Positions 23,808 to 31,984 of a stretch of 64,000 nucleotides of DNA are shown here, one piece after another. The DNA lies in NCBI GenBank assembly GCA_963810055.1, contig CAWEME010000035.1, forward strand, positions 1-64,000, written 5' to 3'. The position numbers and the translations under genes are program-made. Under the pieces are notes generated by a model that was not told the origin of the DNA, did not search any database, and saw nothing but the letters and a program-made list of their open reading frames with translations. This stretch comes from REEB95 sp963810055 (GTDB lineage Bacteria; Pseudomonadota; Alphaproteobacteria; ATCC43930; CGMCC-115725). How positions within the stretch are numbered: position 1 is the stretch's first letter; each line of letters opens with the position of its first letter.

Positions 23808-26429
23808 TTAATCCGCGAGCGCCGCGACGGCCGCTTGCACCATGGCGGCGATTTTCTCCTCACGACGGCGCCCGGGGGGCTCGGCGGCGGCCAAATCAGG
23901 AAGCATCGGCTTGCCGAAGCGGACGGTGATCGGGTGACGCCGCGGGAAACGCCGCCCGGCCGGCCAGGCCGCGTAGCTGCCGCTGATATAGACCGGGACG
24001 ATCGGCACGGCACGGCCTTCAACGAGCGCGCCGATGCCCGGAAGAAAGCGTTGCAGCTTGCCATCAGGGCTTCTCGTGCCCTCGGGAAACCAAACGAGAT
24101 TCGAGCCGCGTTGCAGCGCAAGCCGGCCGGCGGCGAGGCCCGAAATGGCGGCCCGATCGGGATCGATCGGAATAATGCGGGCAAGCCGGCTGAACAATCG
24201 GCGCAGGCGCGAATTGAAGGCGATGCCGGTCCAGCCGCCCCAAAAGGTCCGGCGCAAACGAGCGCGCGGCAGCACGCTGCCCAGCACGAACGGGTCGAGA
24301 TAGCTCGCATGGTTGGGGCAGATGAGGATAGGATCGTCCGGCGGCAATAGATCGAGGCTTTCGACGCGCAGCCGGAACGCCCGGCGCATGACCAGAATGA
24401 TCAAGGGTTCGCCGATGGCGCGTAATGCGCCAAGCCATGGGCCAAGTGGCTCCAACCATTGCGTTTCCGCGGCCGAAGGGATGGCGGATTCCCCCTGCGG
24501 GCCGGCGGCAGTCGCTTCGCGCAGCAGATCGCGCACGGTTACGATGCGGGCGATCTCCCGCTCGTGCAGCACGATGCCGAGATCGCGTTCCAGCGCCAAT
24601 GTCAGCTCGACCCAACCGAGCAAATCGACGGCCAGGTCGAGTTGCAGGATCGTATCGAGACGCAAGCTCTGGTCCGGAAATCTCTGCGCCAGCCAACGCC
24701 AGAGTGCGGCCGCGGCCGGCATTTCAAGCAATGCGCGATCTTCGGTGGATGGCTCGGTCGGGCTCGGTCTCGCTTCGTGCCGCCGCGCCGCTTCGTAAAG
24801 CGCTGGCAGCAAATGCCGGCGGATTTTGCCGAGCTGTGTGCGCGGCAAGGCTTCGTGCGCAATCGCAAATCCCGAAAGCCTGGCATAGCTCGGCAAGGCG
24901 CCGGCCTTCGCCATCAGGCCTTGGCGCAAGGCGTCGCCCAGCCGAAGGGCGCCGGCTTCGCGCGCGGCGGCGAGATCGGGCACGACCAAGGCGGTCAGGG
25001 AGCCGTTTACGCCCAGTAGCGCGACTTCTCGAACCAACGGCGCCGTGCCATAGATTTTCTCGAATTCCTCGGGAAAAAGCTTCTTGCCATCGGCGAGCAC
25101 GATGGTTTCGGTTTTGCGCGCGGCGATGTGGACATAGCCCATGCGGTCGATCGACCCGAGATCGCCGGTGCGAAACCAGCCATCGGGCGTAAATGCTTCC
25201 CGAGTCTGCACCGGATCCTGAAGATACCCCGCGAACAGCGATGGGCCACGCGCTTCGATCTCGCCAACGCCCTCGGCGCCGGGATTGGCGATCCTCACCT
25301 CCATGCCGGGCGCCGGGCGGCCTGCGGATCCGGGAAGCGAAGCGCCCGGCGGATTGAAGGTCAGCAACGACGACGTTTCGACCAGGCCGTAGCCGGTGAG
25401 CATCTGCCATCCCATGGCGTCCAGTGTTTCCTCGGCCTCGGCGCCGATCGCGGCGCCGCCACTGACGAGAAGGCGCAGTTGGGGCGCGATTTGCTTGCGA
25501 ATGGGCCGCAACAAAATCCGGCCGGGCCACCTCATGCCATGGCGCCAAGCCCAGCGCGAAAGTGTAAAGGTCATCCGTAACAAGGCGGCAACGGGTCGAG
25601 GCTGCATCGCGATGCCGCGATGTATGTGATCGAGCAAGGCGGTATAGAGCCGCGGCACGCCCACCAGTGCCGTGACCCGGCCATGCCGCATCGCGGCGAT
25701 AAGCTCGGGACCGCTCACCCCCGCCGGCAACACGATGCCGCAGCCGAGCGCGAACGGCGTGAGCATGCCGATCGTCAAGGGATAGGCGTGATAAAGCGGC
25801 AGAGGCAGCAGCGCTCGGTCGCCCGGACCGACGATCTCGAGCGCACACAGCGCGCGCACATTGGTCAATAAATTGTCGTGGGTGAGCGGAACCGCCTTGG
25901 GCGTGCCCGTCGTTCCCGAGGTAAAGACGATGACCGCCGCGTCGGTCGCCGCCACCGCCGGAATCGGCCCGGGCGCCGCCGCAAGAAGGCTTTGCCACGC
26001 CGGGCCGGCGGGGGAGTCGGTTTCACGATCGAGAATGACCGTCCGGCATGATGGCGCAATGGACCTTACGCGTTCGGCCACCGCCGCCGTGGTGAATGCC
26101 AGGCGGCAGCCGGCAATTCCCATCATACGCGCCAGTTCGCGGTCGTCGTTCTGCGCATCGAGCGGCACGGCGATAACGCCGGCGGCGATGACCCCCCAGA
26201 ATGCCGCGATCCAGGACGCACTATTGGGCGCGATGAGCGCGACGCTGTCGCCCGGCGCGATACCGTGCAGCGCCAAGCCGGCACCGAGGCGCCCGGAAAT
26301 CTCAACCAGCTTGGCAAAAGACAAAATTTCCGGTTTTTCGCCGGTAAAAGCGATTACGGCGGCGATCTCGCCGTGCCCGGCAAGATCACGGCGCAGTCCC
26401 TCAAGGGTATCAGGCTCCCGCATCGGCAT
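23808..26429 (-). CDS. Fused acyl-CoA/ACP synthetase, carrier-like domain and PlsC acyltransferase
   Basis: The first ~530 residues are an AMP-binding enzyme (FTSGTTGTPKAVPLTH, TGYGLVETSS, GWFRTGDLG, KLFPEEFEKIYG). Then comes an acyl-carrier-like helix bundle (LDLAVDLLGWVELTLALE). The last ~210 residues are a 1-acylglycerol-phosphate acyltransferase with NHASYLD and FPEGTRS motifs. Such fusions activate a fatty acid and pass it to a lysophospholipid. Oddly, the carrier motif reads D-L-L where D-S-L is expected, so the phosphopantetheine serine is absent. Start chosen at 26429; GTG 26447 and ATG 26423 are alternatives. The AMP-forming enzyme is minus-strand, convergent with pncA. Confidence 0.88.
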   Translation of the reverse strand: MPMREPDTLEGLRRDLAGHGEIAAVIAFTGEKPEILSFAKLVEISGRLGAGLALHGIAPGDSVALIAPNSASWIAAFWGVIAAGVIAVPLDAQNDDRELARMMGIAGCRLAFTTAAVAERVRSIAPSCRTVILDRETDSPAGPAWQSLLAAAPGPIPAVAATDAAVIVFTSGTTGTPKAVPLTHDNLLTNVRALCALEIVGPGDRALLPLPLYHAYPLTIGMLTPFALGCGIVLPAGVSGPELIAAMRHGRVTALVGVPRLYTALLDHIHRGIAMQPRPVAALLRMTFTLSRWAWRHGMRWPGRILLRPIRKQIAPQLRLLVSGGAAIGAEAEETLDAMGWQMLTGYGLVETSSLLTFNPPGASLPGSAGRPAPGMEVRIANPGAEGVGEIEARGPSLFAGYLQDPVQTREAFTPDGWFRTGDLGSIDRMGYVHIAARKTETIVLADGKKLFPEEFEKIYGTAPLVREVALLGVNGSLTALVVPDLAAAREAGALRLGDALRQGLMAKAGALPSYARLSGFAIAHEALPRTQLGKIRRHLLPALYEAARRHEARPSPTEPSTEDRALLEMPAAAALWRWLAQRFPDQSLRLDTILQLDLAVDLLGWVELTLALERDLGIVLHEREIARIVTVRDLLREATAAGPQGESAIPSAAETQWLEPLGPWLGALRAIGEPLIILVMRRAFRLRVESLDLLPPDDPILICPNHASYLDPFVLGSVLPRARLRRTFWGGWTGIAFNSRLRRLFSRLARIIPIDPDRAAISGLAAGRLALQRGSNLVWFPEGTRSPDGKLQRFLPGIGALVEGRAVPIVPVYISGSYAAWPAGRRFPRRHPITVRFGKPMLPDLAAAEPPGRRREEKIAAMVQAAVAALAD

Positions 26430-26506
26430 CCCACACGATCCGCGCACCGCGTCTGCCGGGCGCCGCCCAGAACACCCACTCGATCGACGAGCCTAAGTCG
26501 CCCGCC

Positions 26507-26680
26507 TCAGACCGTATGAATCGCGGCGCGCACCTTCCGCGCCATGACGGCGGTCATCTTCTCGAGGCCATGCGCCGACTTGGCATGTTTCGCGACCTTG
26601 GTCATGACCGATCGGCCCGTCCGGCCGCGGGTTACGAACCTGCAGCTCTTCTTCAGATCCTTGCAGCGAAATTCTTTCAT
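26507..26680 (-). CDS. DUF1059-type small protein
   Basis: A 57-residue frame too short for routine calling: start MKEFRCKDLKKSC, then a degenerate middle and AKHAKSAHGLEKM followed by an MARKVRAAIHTV end. This matches the DUF1059 small-protein pattern (MKEF-C, AHA--HG, V---I). A textbook AGGAGGA ribosome-binding site precedes the ATG and a perfect FixK/FNR box lies 100 bp upstream. Function is unknown; the family is described as a predicted small metal-binding protein. Confidence 0.8.
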   Translation of the reverse strand: MKEFRCKDLKKSCRFVTRGRTGRSVMTKVAKHAKSAHGLEKMTAVMARKVRAAIHTV

Positions 26681-27061
26681 CGTGTCCTCCTGGTTCGCGC
26701 AGTCACGGCTTACATCGTTATTATACGGCCCGGCTTCCCGTTCCGTTCAATCAGGATCGGTCAACACCGGAAGCCTGCATTGATTTGTATCAATGTCTCC
26801 AATTGGCTTCTCTGTCATTCTAAATACATGCCACGATGCGGAGAGGACGGGAGAGGACGGGTGAGGCCGGTGGATGAAACGTCCCAACTGGGGCGCGGCT
26901 CATCTGGCGATCACCCCGCTCTCGTCGATGCATCGTGACGGGCTCGCAAGCGGCCTGCTTCAAGCGCCCCGGCGATAGCTTAAGGGTGGAGAAGCGGGTC
27001 GCTGCAAGTCACTATTGTCAAAGACGGCTGGAAGCGGCTCGGCCGGCCTGCAATTATCGCG
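26681..27061. other. Intergenic region, no further gene
   Basis: Besides the operator at 26780-26793 this stretch shows only a short tandem repetition of GGAGAGGACG-like sequence at about 26839-26861. A forward frame across it lacks any recognisable domain. Confidence 0.4.
26780..26793 (-). promoter_or_regulatory. FixK/FNR-type operator, perfect
   Basis: TTGATTTGTATCAA lies 100 bp upstream of the DUF1059 gene. Confidence 0.7.
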
Positions 27062-28057
27062 CTAGGGAACCGTAGCCTGATCCGGCTCCGAAACCGGCTT
27101 GGTCGCGACGACCGGAATCCCGCTGCGCTCAAGATCCGCCGCCGCCACCGCATGCCAATCGACCCGCTCGGCGCGGTCTCCGGCCACTTTCAATACCAGG
27201 TTCTCAAGATCCGGCGTGGTTTCGGGCTTCATCGGCGTGCCGACGTCGAGTTCTTCGATCTGCCGCTTGTCGGGAAAGATGGCGAGATAGAGATCGTTTC
27301 CAATCCAGGCCGCGGTTGCTCCTTCATCGATCACGCGAACCGGCGTGCCGACCTCCACTTCGCTAAAGAGCTTTTCGATATCCTCGGGATAAAGGCGAAT
27401 GCAGCCATGACTCACATTGCGGCCGACGCCATAAGGCTTGTCGGTGCCATGGAGCAAGTAGGAGGGCCATCCGAGCAACAAAGCGTAGTCGCCAAGCGGA
27501 TTATCGGGCCCGGGTGGCACGATTTTGGGCAGACCGGGTTCCTCCGCCAGGATCGAAGGCGGCGGAATCCAGGGCGGATGGATCTGCTTTTCCGTGACGC
27601 GCGTTTCGCCGAGCGGCGTTACCCAGCCTTGAACGCCGACGCCGATGGGAAAGGTTTCGACGACATGGCCGCTTGGCGGGAAATAGAACAGGCGCTGTTG
27701 CGCCAAGTTGATGACAATCCCCTCATGCGGAACATCGGGCAGTAAATAAAAGCTCGGTATGACCACCTTCTGGCCTTCGCCGGGAAGCCAGGGATCGATG
27801 CCTCGATTGGCGGCGATTAGCTGCGTATAGCCAAGATCATAACGCCGCGCGACATCGAGCAGCGTGTCGTCTTCGTGTGTCACATACGAATTGATTGCGC
27901 CAAATGCCGTTTGGTCGAGCGCAAGCGCAAAAGACGCGGCAAATCCCGGCATCGGCAAGAATACAACGAGCGCCGCCGAAAGCAGCGCGCCCAGAGATGA
28001 ACAAACATTCCGCCAGCCGCCGATCCGCAGCCCTTTGCCAATCGCGAGAACCGTCAT
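27062..28057 (-). CDS. L,D-transpeptidase with LysM-like domain
   Basis: A signal peptide (to about residue 40) is followed by a LysM-like segment (THEDDTLLDVARRYDLGYTQLIAANRG) and a YkuD catalytic domain with the motif HGTDKPYGVGRNVSHGCIRL, where the Cys is the nucleophile. It forms 3-3 peptidoglycan crosslinks or attaches lipoprotein to the wall. I chose ATG 28057 rather than TTG 28087 for the better signal peptide. It follows the alanine-rich lipoprotein gene by 64 bp on the same strand; a functional link to wall anchoring is plausible. Confidence 0.9.
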   Translation of the reverse strand: MTVLAIGKGLRIGGWRNVCSSLGALLSAALVVFLPMPGFAASFALALDQTAFGAINSYVTHEDDTLLDVARRYDLGYTQLIAANRGIDPWLPGEGQKVVIPSFYLLPDVPHEGIVINLAQQRLFYFPPSGHVVETFPIGVGVQGWVTPLGETRVTEKQIHPPWIPPPSILAEEPGLPKIVPPGPDNPLGDYALLLGWPSYLLHGTDKPYGVGRNVSHGCIRLYPEDIEKLFSEVEVGTPVRVIDEGATAAWIGNDLYLAIFPDKRQIEELDVGTPMKPETTPDLENLVLKVAGDRAERVDWHAVAAADLERSGIPVVATKPVSEPDQATVP

Positions 28058-28121
28058 GGCCTGATCAGACCATCCGCCGCCCTGCAATCATGGGCCAGGC
28101 GGATTTTGGTTCGATCGGACC

Positions 28122-28370
28122 TTATTTCTGGAGTCCCTTCTGGAACATCCGGTTGGCCTTCTCGTTCGCCGCCTTCGCGTCGGCCTCGGCCTGCTGAGCG
28201 GCCGAGAGCGCCTGTTGCGCGGTCGCCATTGCCTGATCGGCCTCGGCTTTTGCCGCGTTCGCCGTATCCTGTGCCTGCTTGACCGATTCCGGCGTCGCGC
28301 AGGCGCCGAGGAACAAGGGCGCCGCCAGCATGAGAACCAGTGCGCTCTTGCCGATGCATATCTTCGCCAT
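28122..28370 (-). CDS. Alanine-zipper outer-membrane lipoprotein (Lpp/OprI-like)
   Basis: The 82-residue product has a lipoprotein signal ending LFLGAC and a mature region of Ala/Gln/Glu heptads (AKAEADQAMATAQQALSAAQ) ending KGLQK, like the murein-type lipoproteins. GAGGAG precedes the ATG at 28370; the longer frame to 28508 runs through the operator and is rejected. Adjacent L,D-transpeptidase could link its C-terminal lysine to peptidoglycan, as known for Lpp (inference). Confidence 0.85.
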   Translation of the reverse strand: MAKICIGKSALVLMLAAPLFLGACATPESVKQAQDTANAAKAEADQAMATAQQALSAAQQAEADAKAANEKANRMFQKGLQK

Positions 28371-28433
28371 CGCGAAACTCCTCTCAAAATATTTTCTCTC
28401 GAGAGGACAATGGCCCCCGCGAACGGGCTTTCC

Positions 28434-28447
28434 TTGATCCATGTCAA
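28434..28447. promoter_or_regulatory. FixK/FNR-type operator in a divergent promoter
   Basis: TTGATCCATGTCAA (one mismatch) sits 64 bp from the lipoprotein start and 60 bp from the prs start. Confidence 0.67.
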
Positions 28448-28506
28448 TGCGCCGATGGGCGCGTTGTGGCTGTTGTCGTCGGAAATCAGGGCAGGACTTT
28501 ACGAGC

Positions 28507-29463
28507 ATGGACTCACTTGCTCTCTTCGCCCTTGCCGGTTCGACCGATTACGCGAAGCGCCTGGCGGCGCAACTCGAGGTGCCCCTGGCGCCGATCGAGG
28601 AGAGGAATTTCGAGGACGGCGAGCACAAGATCCGTCCCCTCGTGCCGGTCGAGGGAGCCGATGCTTTTGTTGTCCACGCGTTGCACGGCGACGAGACGCA
28701 GACTGTCAACGACAAACTGTGCCGCCTTCTTTTCCTCATTGGCACATTGAAGGACCATGGGGCCGCGCGGGTTACGGCCGTGCTGCCCTACCTCTGTTAT
28801 GCGCGCAAGGACCGCCGGACCCAGCCCTACGACCCGGTAACGCAGCGTTATGTGGCGGCCTTGTTCGAAGCGGTCGGCACGGATCGGGTCATGGTCATCG
28901 AAGTGCATAACGTCGCCGCTTTCGAGAACGCCTTCCACTGTCCAACGCTGCACATCGATACAGCCGGGCTTTTCGCCGGGCATTTCGCGTCTCTGGCCAG
29001 AAAGGAAAAAATCGTCGCCGTCTCGCCCGACGCCGGCGGCGTCAAGCGCGTCGAGATGTTCCGCCGCGCTCTCGAAAGCAAATCGGGACAGCCGGTCGAC
29101 AATGCCTTCGTCGAAAAGTACCGCGCCGGCGGCGTCGTTACCGGCGGGGCGCTGGTCGGCGGCGTCGAAGGCAGTACCGCCATCATCCTCGACGATCTGA
29201 TCAGCACGGGAAACACGCTGCTGCGCGCCGCCAAAGCGTGCCGGGCGGCGGGGGCGCGCCAGGTCTTCGCGGCTGCGACGCATGGACTTTTCACCGGCGG
29301 AGCGTCCGAGCTGTTCACGAGCAGCGATTTGAACGGTCTTATCATCACCGATTCGGTTCCATTGCCGAAAACGATTCCGCCAAGGGCCAGGGAGCGGCTC
29401 GTCATCCTGGACACGACCGGCCTCGTCGCCTCCGCCATCGCCGGAGCGCACGGGAACGAATGA
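28507..29463 (+). CDS. prs: Ribose-phosphate pyrophosphokinase (PRPP synthase)
   Basis: About 318 residues with the PRPP synthase pattern: FALAGSTDYAKRLAAQL, a FEDGEHKIRP metal/ATP segment, YARKDRRTQ, SPDAGGVKR and the PRPP loop IILDDLISTGNTL. It makes PRPP from ribose 5-phosphate and ATP. Start ATG 28507 is 60 bp past the operator; the in-frame upstream extension overlaps it. The island contains two PRPP users (pncB and a phosphoribosyltransferase), so this is probably a specialised second copy. Confidence 0.9.
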   Translation: MDSLALFALAGSTDYAKRLAAQLEVPLAPIEERNFEDGEHKIRPLVPVEGADAFVVHALHGDETQTVNDKLCRLLFLIGTLKDHGAARVTAVLPYLCYARKDRRTQPYDPVTQRYVAALFEAVGTDRVMVIEVHNVAAFENAFHCPTLHIDTAGLFAGHFASLARKEKIVAVSPDAGGVKRVEMFRRALESKSGQPVDNAFVEKYRAGGVVTGGALVGGVEGSTAIILDDLISTGNTLLRAAKACRAAGARQVFAAATHGLFTGGASELFTSSDLNGLIITDSVPLPKTIPPRARERLVILDTTGLVASAIAGAHGNE

Positions 29464-29487
29464 TCCGCGGCTGGGGAGACAACGAAC

Positions 29488-30153
29488 ATGGACGGCAAAC
29501 ATGGCAGCGAACGGACGGAGACGGTCCAAATACCGCCATTCCACCTGGAAGGTAACCTTGGCCTTCCGGCGTTGCGGGCTGCCGGGCTGGTCCTGTTCGC
29601 GCATGGCAGCGGCAGCAGCCGCCACAGCCCCAGAAATAATTTCGTGGCCGCCGCGCTCCGGCAGGCGGGCCTCGCCACCCTGCTCTTCGATTTGCTCAGC
29701 GAGGCCGAGGCGGAGAATCGCGCCAATGTGTTCGATATCGGCCTACTCGCCGACCGGCTCGTGGCCACCACTTCCTGGGCCCGCGGTTTTGCGAAGACCC
29801 GTTCGCTTCCGATTGGATATTTCGGAGCGAGCACCGGCGCGGCGGCTGCTTTGGTAGCGGCTGCCCGGCTCGGCGACGGCATCGGCGCCGTGGTTTCCCG
29901 CGGCGGCCGGCCCGATCTCGCGGGCGACGCGCTGCCCCGCGTCAAGGCGCCCACCCTCTTGATCGTCGGCGGCCGCGATCTTGAAGTCCTCGCGCTCAAC
30001 CGGGAAGCCCTTCGAGAACTGCGTTGCGAGAAAAAAATTGAAATCGTGCCGAATGCAACTCATCTCTTCGAGGAGCCGGGCACGCTCCAAGCGGTCGTCG
30101 ATCTCGCGCGCGATTGGTTCATCGCTCGCCTGGCCGTTCATGCGCGGAGGTGA
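29488..30153 (+). CDS. Dienelactone hydrolase-like alpha/beta hydrolase
   Basis: A 221-residue alpha/beta hydrolase with oxyanion-region HGSGSSRHSPRN, nucleophile elbow GASTGA, an acid in IVGGRDLEV and a terminal H in NATHLFEE. Family members hydrolyse esters, lactones or thioesters. It is 25 bp after prs and 4 bp before a phosphoribosyltransferase gene; hydrolase plus PRTase pairs of this kind recur in low-oxygen regulons, sometimes fused. Substrate unknown. Confidence 0.85.
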   Translation: MDGKHGSERTETVQIPPFHLEGNLGLPALRAAGLVLFAHGSGSSRHSPRNNFVAAALRQAGLATLLFDLLSEAEAENRANVFDIGLLADRLVATTSWARGFAKTRSLPIGYFGASTGAAAALVAAARLGDGIGAVVSRGGRPDLAGDALPRVKAPTLLIVGGRDLEVLALNREALRELRCEKKIEIVPNATHLFEEPGTLQAVVDLARDWFIARLAVHARR

Positions 30154-30157
30154 ATAA

Positions 30158-30892
30158 ATGTCGTTCCGGGATCGCCGCGAAGCCGGCCAGCGCCTTGCAA
30201 CCGAACTTTTGCGTTTCAAGAACCAGCATCCTGTCGTTCTGGCGTTGCCGCGCGGCGGCGTCCCGGTCGGTTTCGAGATTGCAGAAAGGCTCGAAGCCCC
30301 GCTCGACGTCGTGCTTGTGCGCAAGATCGGCCATCCGATGTCGCCCGAGCTTGCCATCGGCGCCATCGCCGAAGGCGAGAAGCTGGAGCGGTTCATCGAT
30401 GAACAAAGCGTTGCCGAATTTGGTGTTCCGCAGGCTTACATCAAGGAAGAGATCGGCCGGCAGAAACGCGAAATCGAGAAACGCCGGCAGCTCTATTTCA
30501 AGGACCGGCCGCCGATCGATATCCGGCACCATTCGGCGATCGTGGTCGACGACGGCATTGCCACCGGCGCCACCATGCGCGCCGCGCTCCGCGCGGTACG
30601 AAGTCGGGGGCCCGAGAAACTGATCCTGGCTGTTCCGGTCGCGCCCCCATCGACGCTCGAATCCTTGCGTCCCGAAGTGGACGAGATCGTGTGCCTTGAA
30701 ACGCCGGAGGATCTAGGCGCCGTCGGCCTCTTCTATGCGGATTTCCGGCCGGTCGAAGACGCCGTGGTCATCGATCTGCTGCGCCGGGCGGCGGAAGCAA
30801 GAGCGCGCGCGCCGCATCCGCCGCCGCCTTCGGCCAACTCGGCAGAAACCCAAGCGGATCATGGGCCGCGGCATCCCGTTACGCGCTCTTGA
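30158..30892 (+). CDS. Type I phosphoribosyltransferase
   Basis: The 244-residue protein has ALPRGGVPVGFEIA near the start and the PRPP-binding loop IVVDDGIATGATM at about 128-140, followed by a proline-rich tail. It resembles Rv0571c-type predicted phosphoribosyltransferases of the mycobacterial DosR set. The reaction is unknown. It ends operon prs-hydrolase-PRTase; its stop codon overlaps the next FixK/FNR box. Confidence 0.85.
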   Translation: MSFRDRREAGQRLATELLRFKNQHPVVLALPRGGVPVGFEIAERLEAPLDVVLVRKIGHPMSPELAIGAIAEGEKLERFIDEQSVAEFGVPQAYIKEEIGRQKREIEKRRQLYFKDRPPIDIRHHSAIVVDDGIATGATMRAALRAVRSRGPEKLILAVPVAPPSTLESLRPEVDEIVCLETPEDLGAVGLFYADFRPVEDAVVIDLLRRAAEARARAPHPPPPSANSAETQADHGPRHPVTRS

Positions 30893-30902
30893 TCTACATC
30901 AA
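30889..30902 (+). promoter_or_regulatory. FixK/FNR-type operator, perfect, overlapping a stop codon
   Basis: TTGATCTACATCAA overlaps the TGA of the phosphoribosyltransferase gene and lies 66 bp upstream of the DUF2267 start. Confidence 0.72.
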
Positions 30903-30968
30903 GGCTTGTCCGGAACGACAATGCCTAATGTTTGCGGCGTTCTTCATTTTCCATTCGGAACGGTACAA

Positions 30969-31415
30969 ATGAGCAAGGTTGGCGTGCTGGACACCACAGT
31001 TCAGAAAACCCACGAATGGCTGCGGGACGTCAAGGAAGGACTTGGGCTCGACGACGAACACGCCGCTTACGCCGCGCTCCGCGCCACATTGCACGCGTTG
31101 CGCGATCAGTTGCAGACCGATCACGTGGCGCAGTTCGGCGCTCAGCTCCCGATCCTGATCCGCGGCATCTATTACGAAGGGTGGAATCCCGCCTCGGCCT
31201 TGGCCGGCGGTTTGCGCAGACACGACTTTCTGGATTCCATCCGGCGGGAGTTGCGCGAGCATCTCGAATTGCACGATGCCGAACGTGTGGCTCGCATCGT
31301 TCTTGATGTCATGACCATGCATGTGACGCCTGAGGAAATCGATAAGATCGTGAAGTCCCTGCCGCGCGAGGTGCGCGTGCTGTGGCCTAAACCCTCGTTG
31401 CAAAATGCCCCATAA
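30969..31415 (+). CDS. DUF2267 family protein
   Basis: The 148-residue product matches DUF2267: TVQKTHEWLRDVKEGLGLDDEHAAYAALRATLHALRD, LPILIRGIYYEGW and an end resembling PEEIDKIVKSLPREVRVLW. The family is widespread and uncharacterised, with some members linked to stress regulons. I chose ATG 30969; an in-frame ATG at 30921 is the alternative. It overlaps the following gene by 11 bp. Confidence 0.83.
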   Translation: MSKVGVLDTTVQKTHEWLRDVKEGLGLDDEHAAYAALRATLHALRDQLQTDHVAQFGAQLPILIRGIYYEGWNPASALAGGLRRHDFLDSIRRELREHLELHDAERVARIVLDVMTMHVTPEEIDKIVKSLPREVRVLWPKPSLQNAP

Positions 31416-31977
31416 AAGATCAGCCACCAATCGCGTCGCCGCCGGCCGCGCCAAACATCGTCCGCGGTCAAGAGCCATCGAGCTGACGCTCACCCAATCC
31501 GATCTGGACGCCATGCCCGCGGAGCTGCGCCATCCGTTGCTGTACTATTATGAAACCAGATTGCGGTCGCGTCGCCGACGGTTGGAAAGATCGCGGGAGT
31601 TCAGGAGCAAAGTCACGGCGTCGCCATTTGATCGGCAGCAGGTGGCGGCGCTGCTGCGCAACATCAGCTTCCACCGGCTTGGAAGATCCTTGCGGAGACT
31701 TCTCGATCGGTTTTCCGAAGCCGACAACGGCACTCCGCTCACTCGACCCAGGCTCGCCGCGGCGCTTCCGGTACCCGAACGGAAACAAGTCGGCCGGTAC
31801 ATGGCCGTTCTCAACCGCCTTGCCACAAAGGCGGCCAAGAAACCCGGCATTCATTTTTGCCGCTTTATCCCAAGCAAAGGCGTCTACAGCATCCACCCCA
31901 CGACGCGCCAATGGTTGCGCGACGTCCTGCCCGGGATCGAGCGCGCCGGCGCCAATGAAGAGCCTTTGTGGGAATAA
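31405..31977 (+). CDS. Conserved-looking hypothetical protein, basic
   Basis: A 190-residue arginine-rich protein with no domain I recognise. Visible segments: a basic N-terminus (RVAAGRAKHRPRSRAIEL), a helix-rich middle (RRRRLERSREFRSKV) and a winged-helix-like C-terminal half (RPRLAAALPVPERKQVGRYMAVLNRLA). Overlap with DUF2267 (11 bp) implies co-expression. Codon usage matches true neighbours. Confidence 0.65.
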   Translation: MPHKRSATNRVAAGRAKHRPRSRAIELTLTQSDLDAMPAELRHPLLYYYETRLRSRRRRLERSREFRSKVTASPFDRQQVAALLRNISFHRLGRSLRRLLDRFSEADNGTPLTRPRLAAALPVPERKQVGRYMAVLNRLATKAAKKPGIHFCRFIPSKGVYSIHPTTRQWLRDVLPGIERAGANEEPLWE

Positions 31978-31984
31978 ACTATTC

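Noticed and set aside
24724..25998. Minus-strand frame of 424 codons overlapping the acyl-CoA synthetase fusion
   Set aside because: Out-of-frame shadow on the same strand with arginine-rich low-complexity sequence; the real frame has all AMP-binding motifs.
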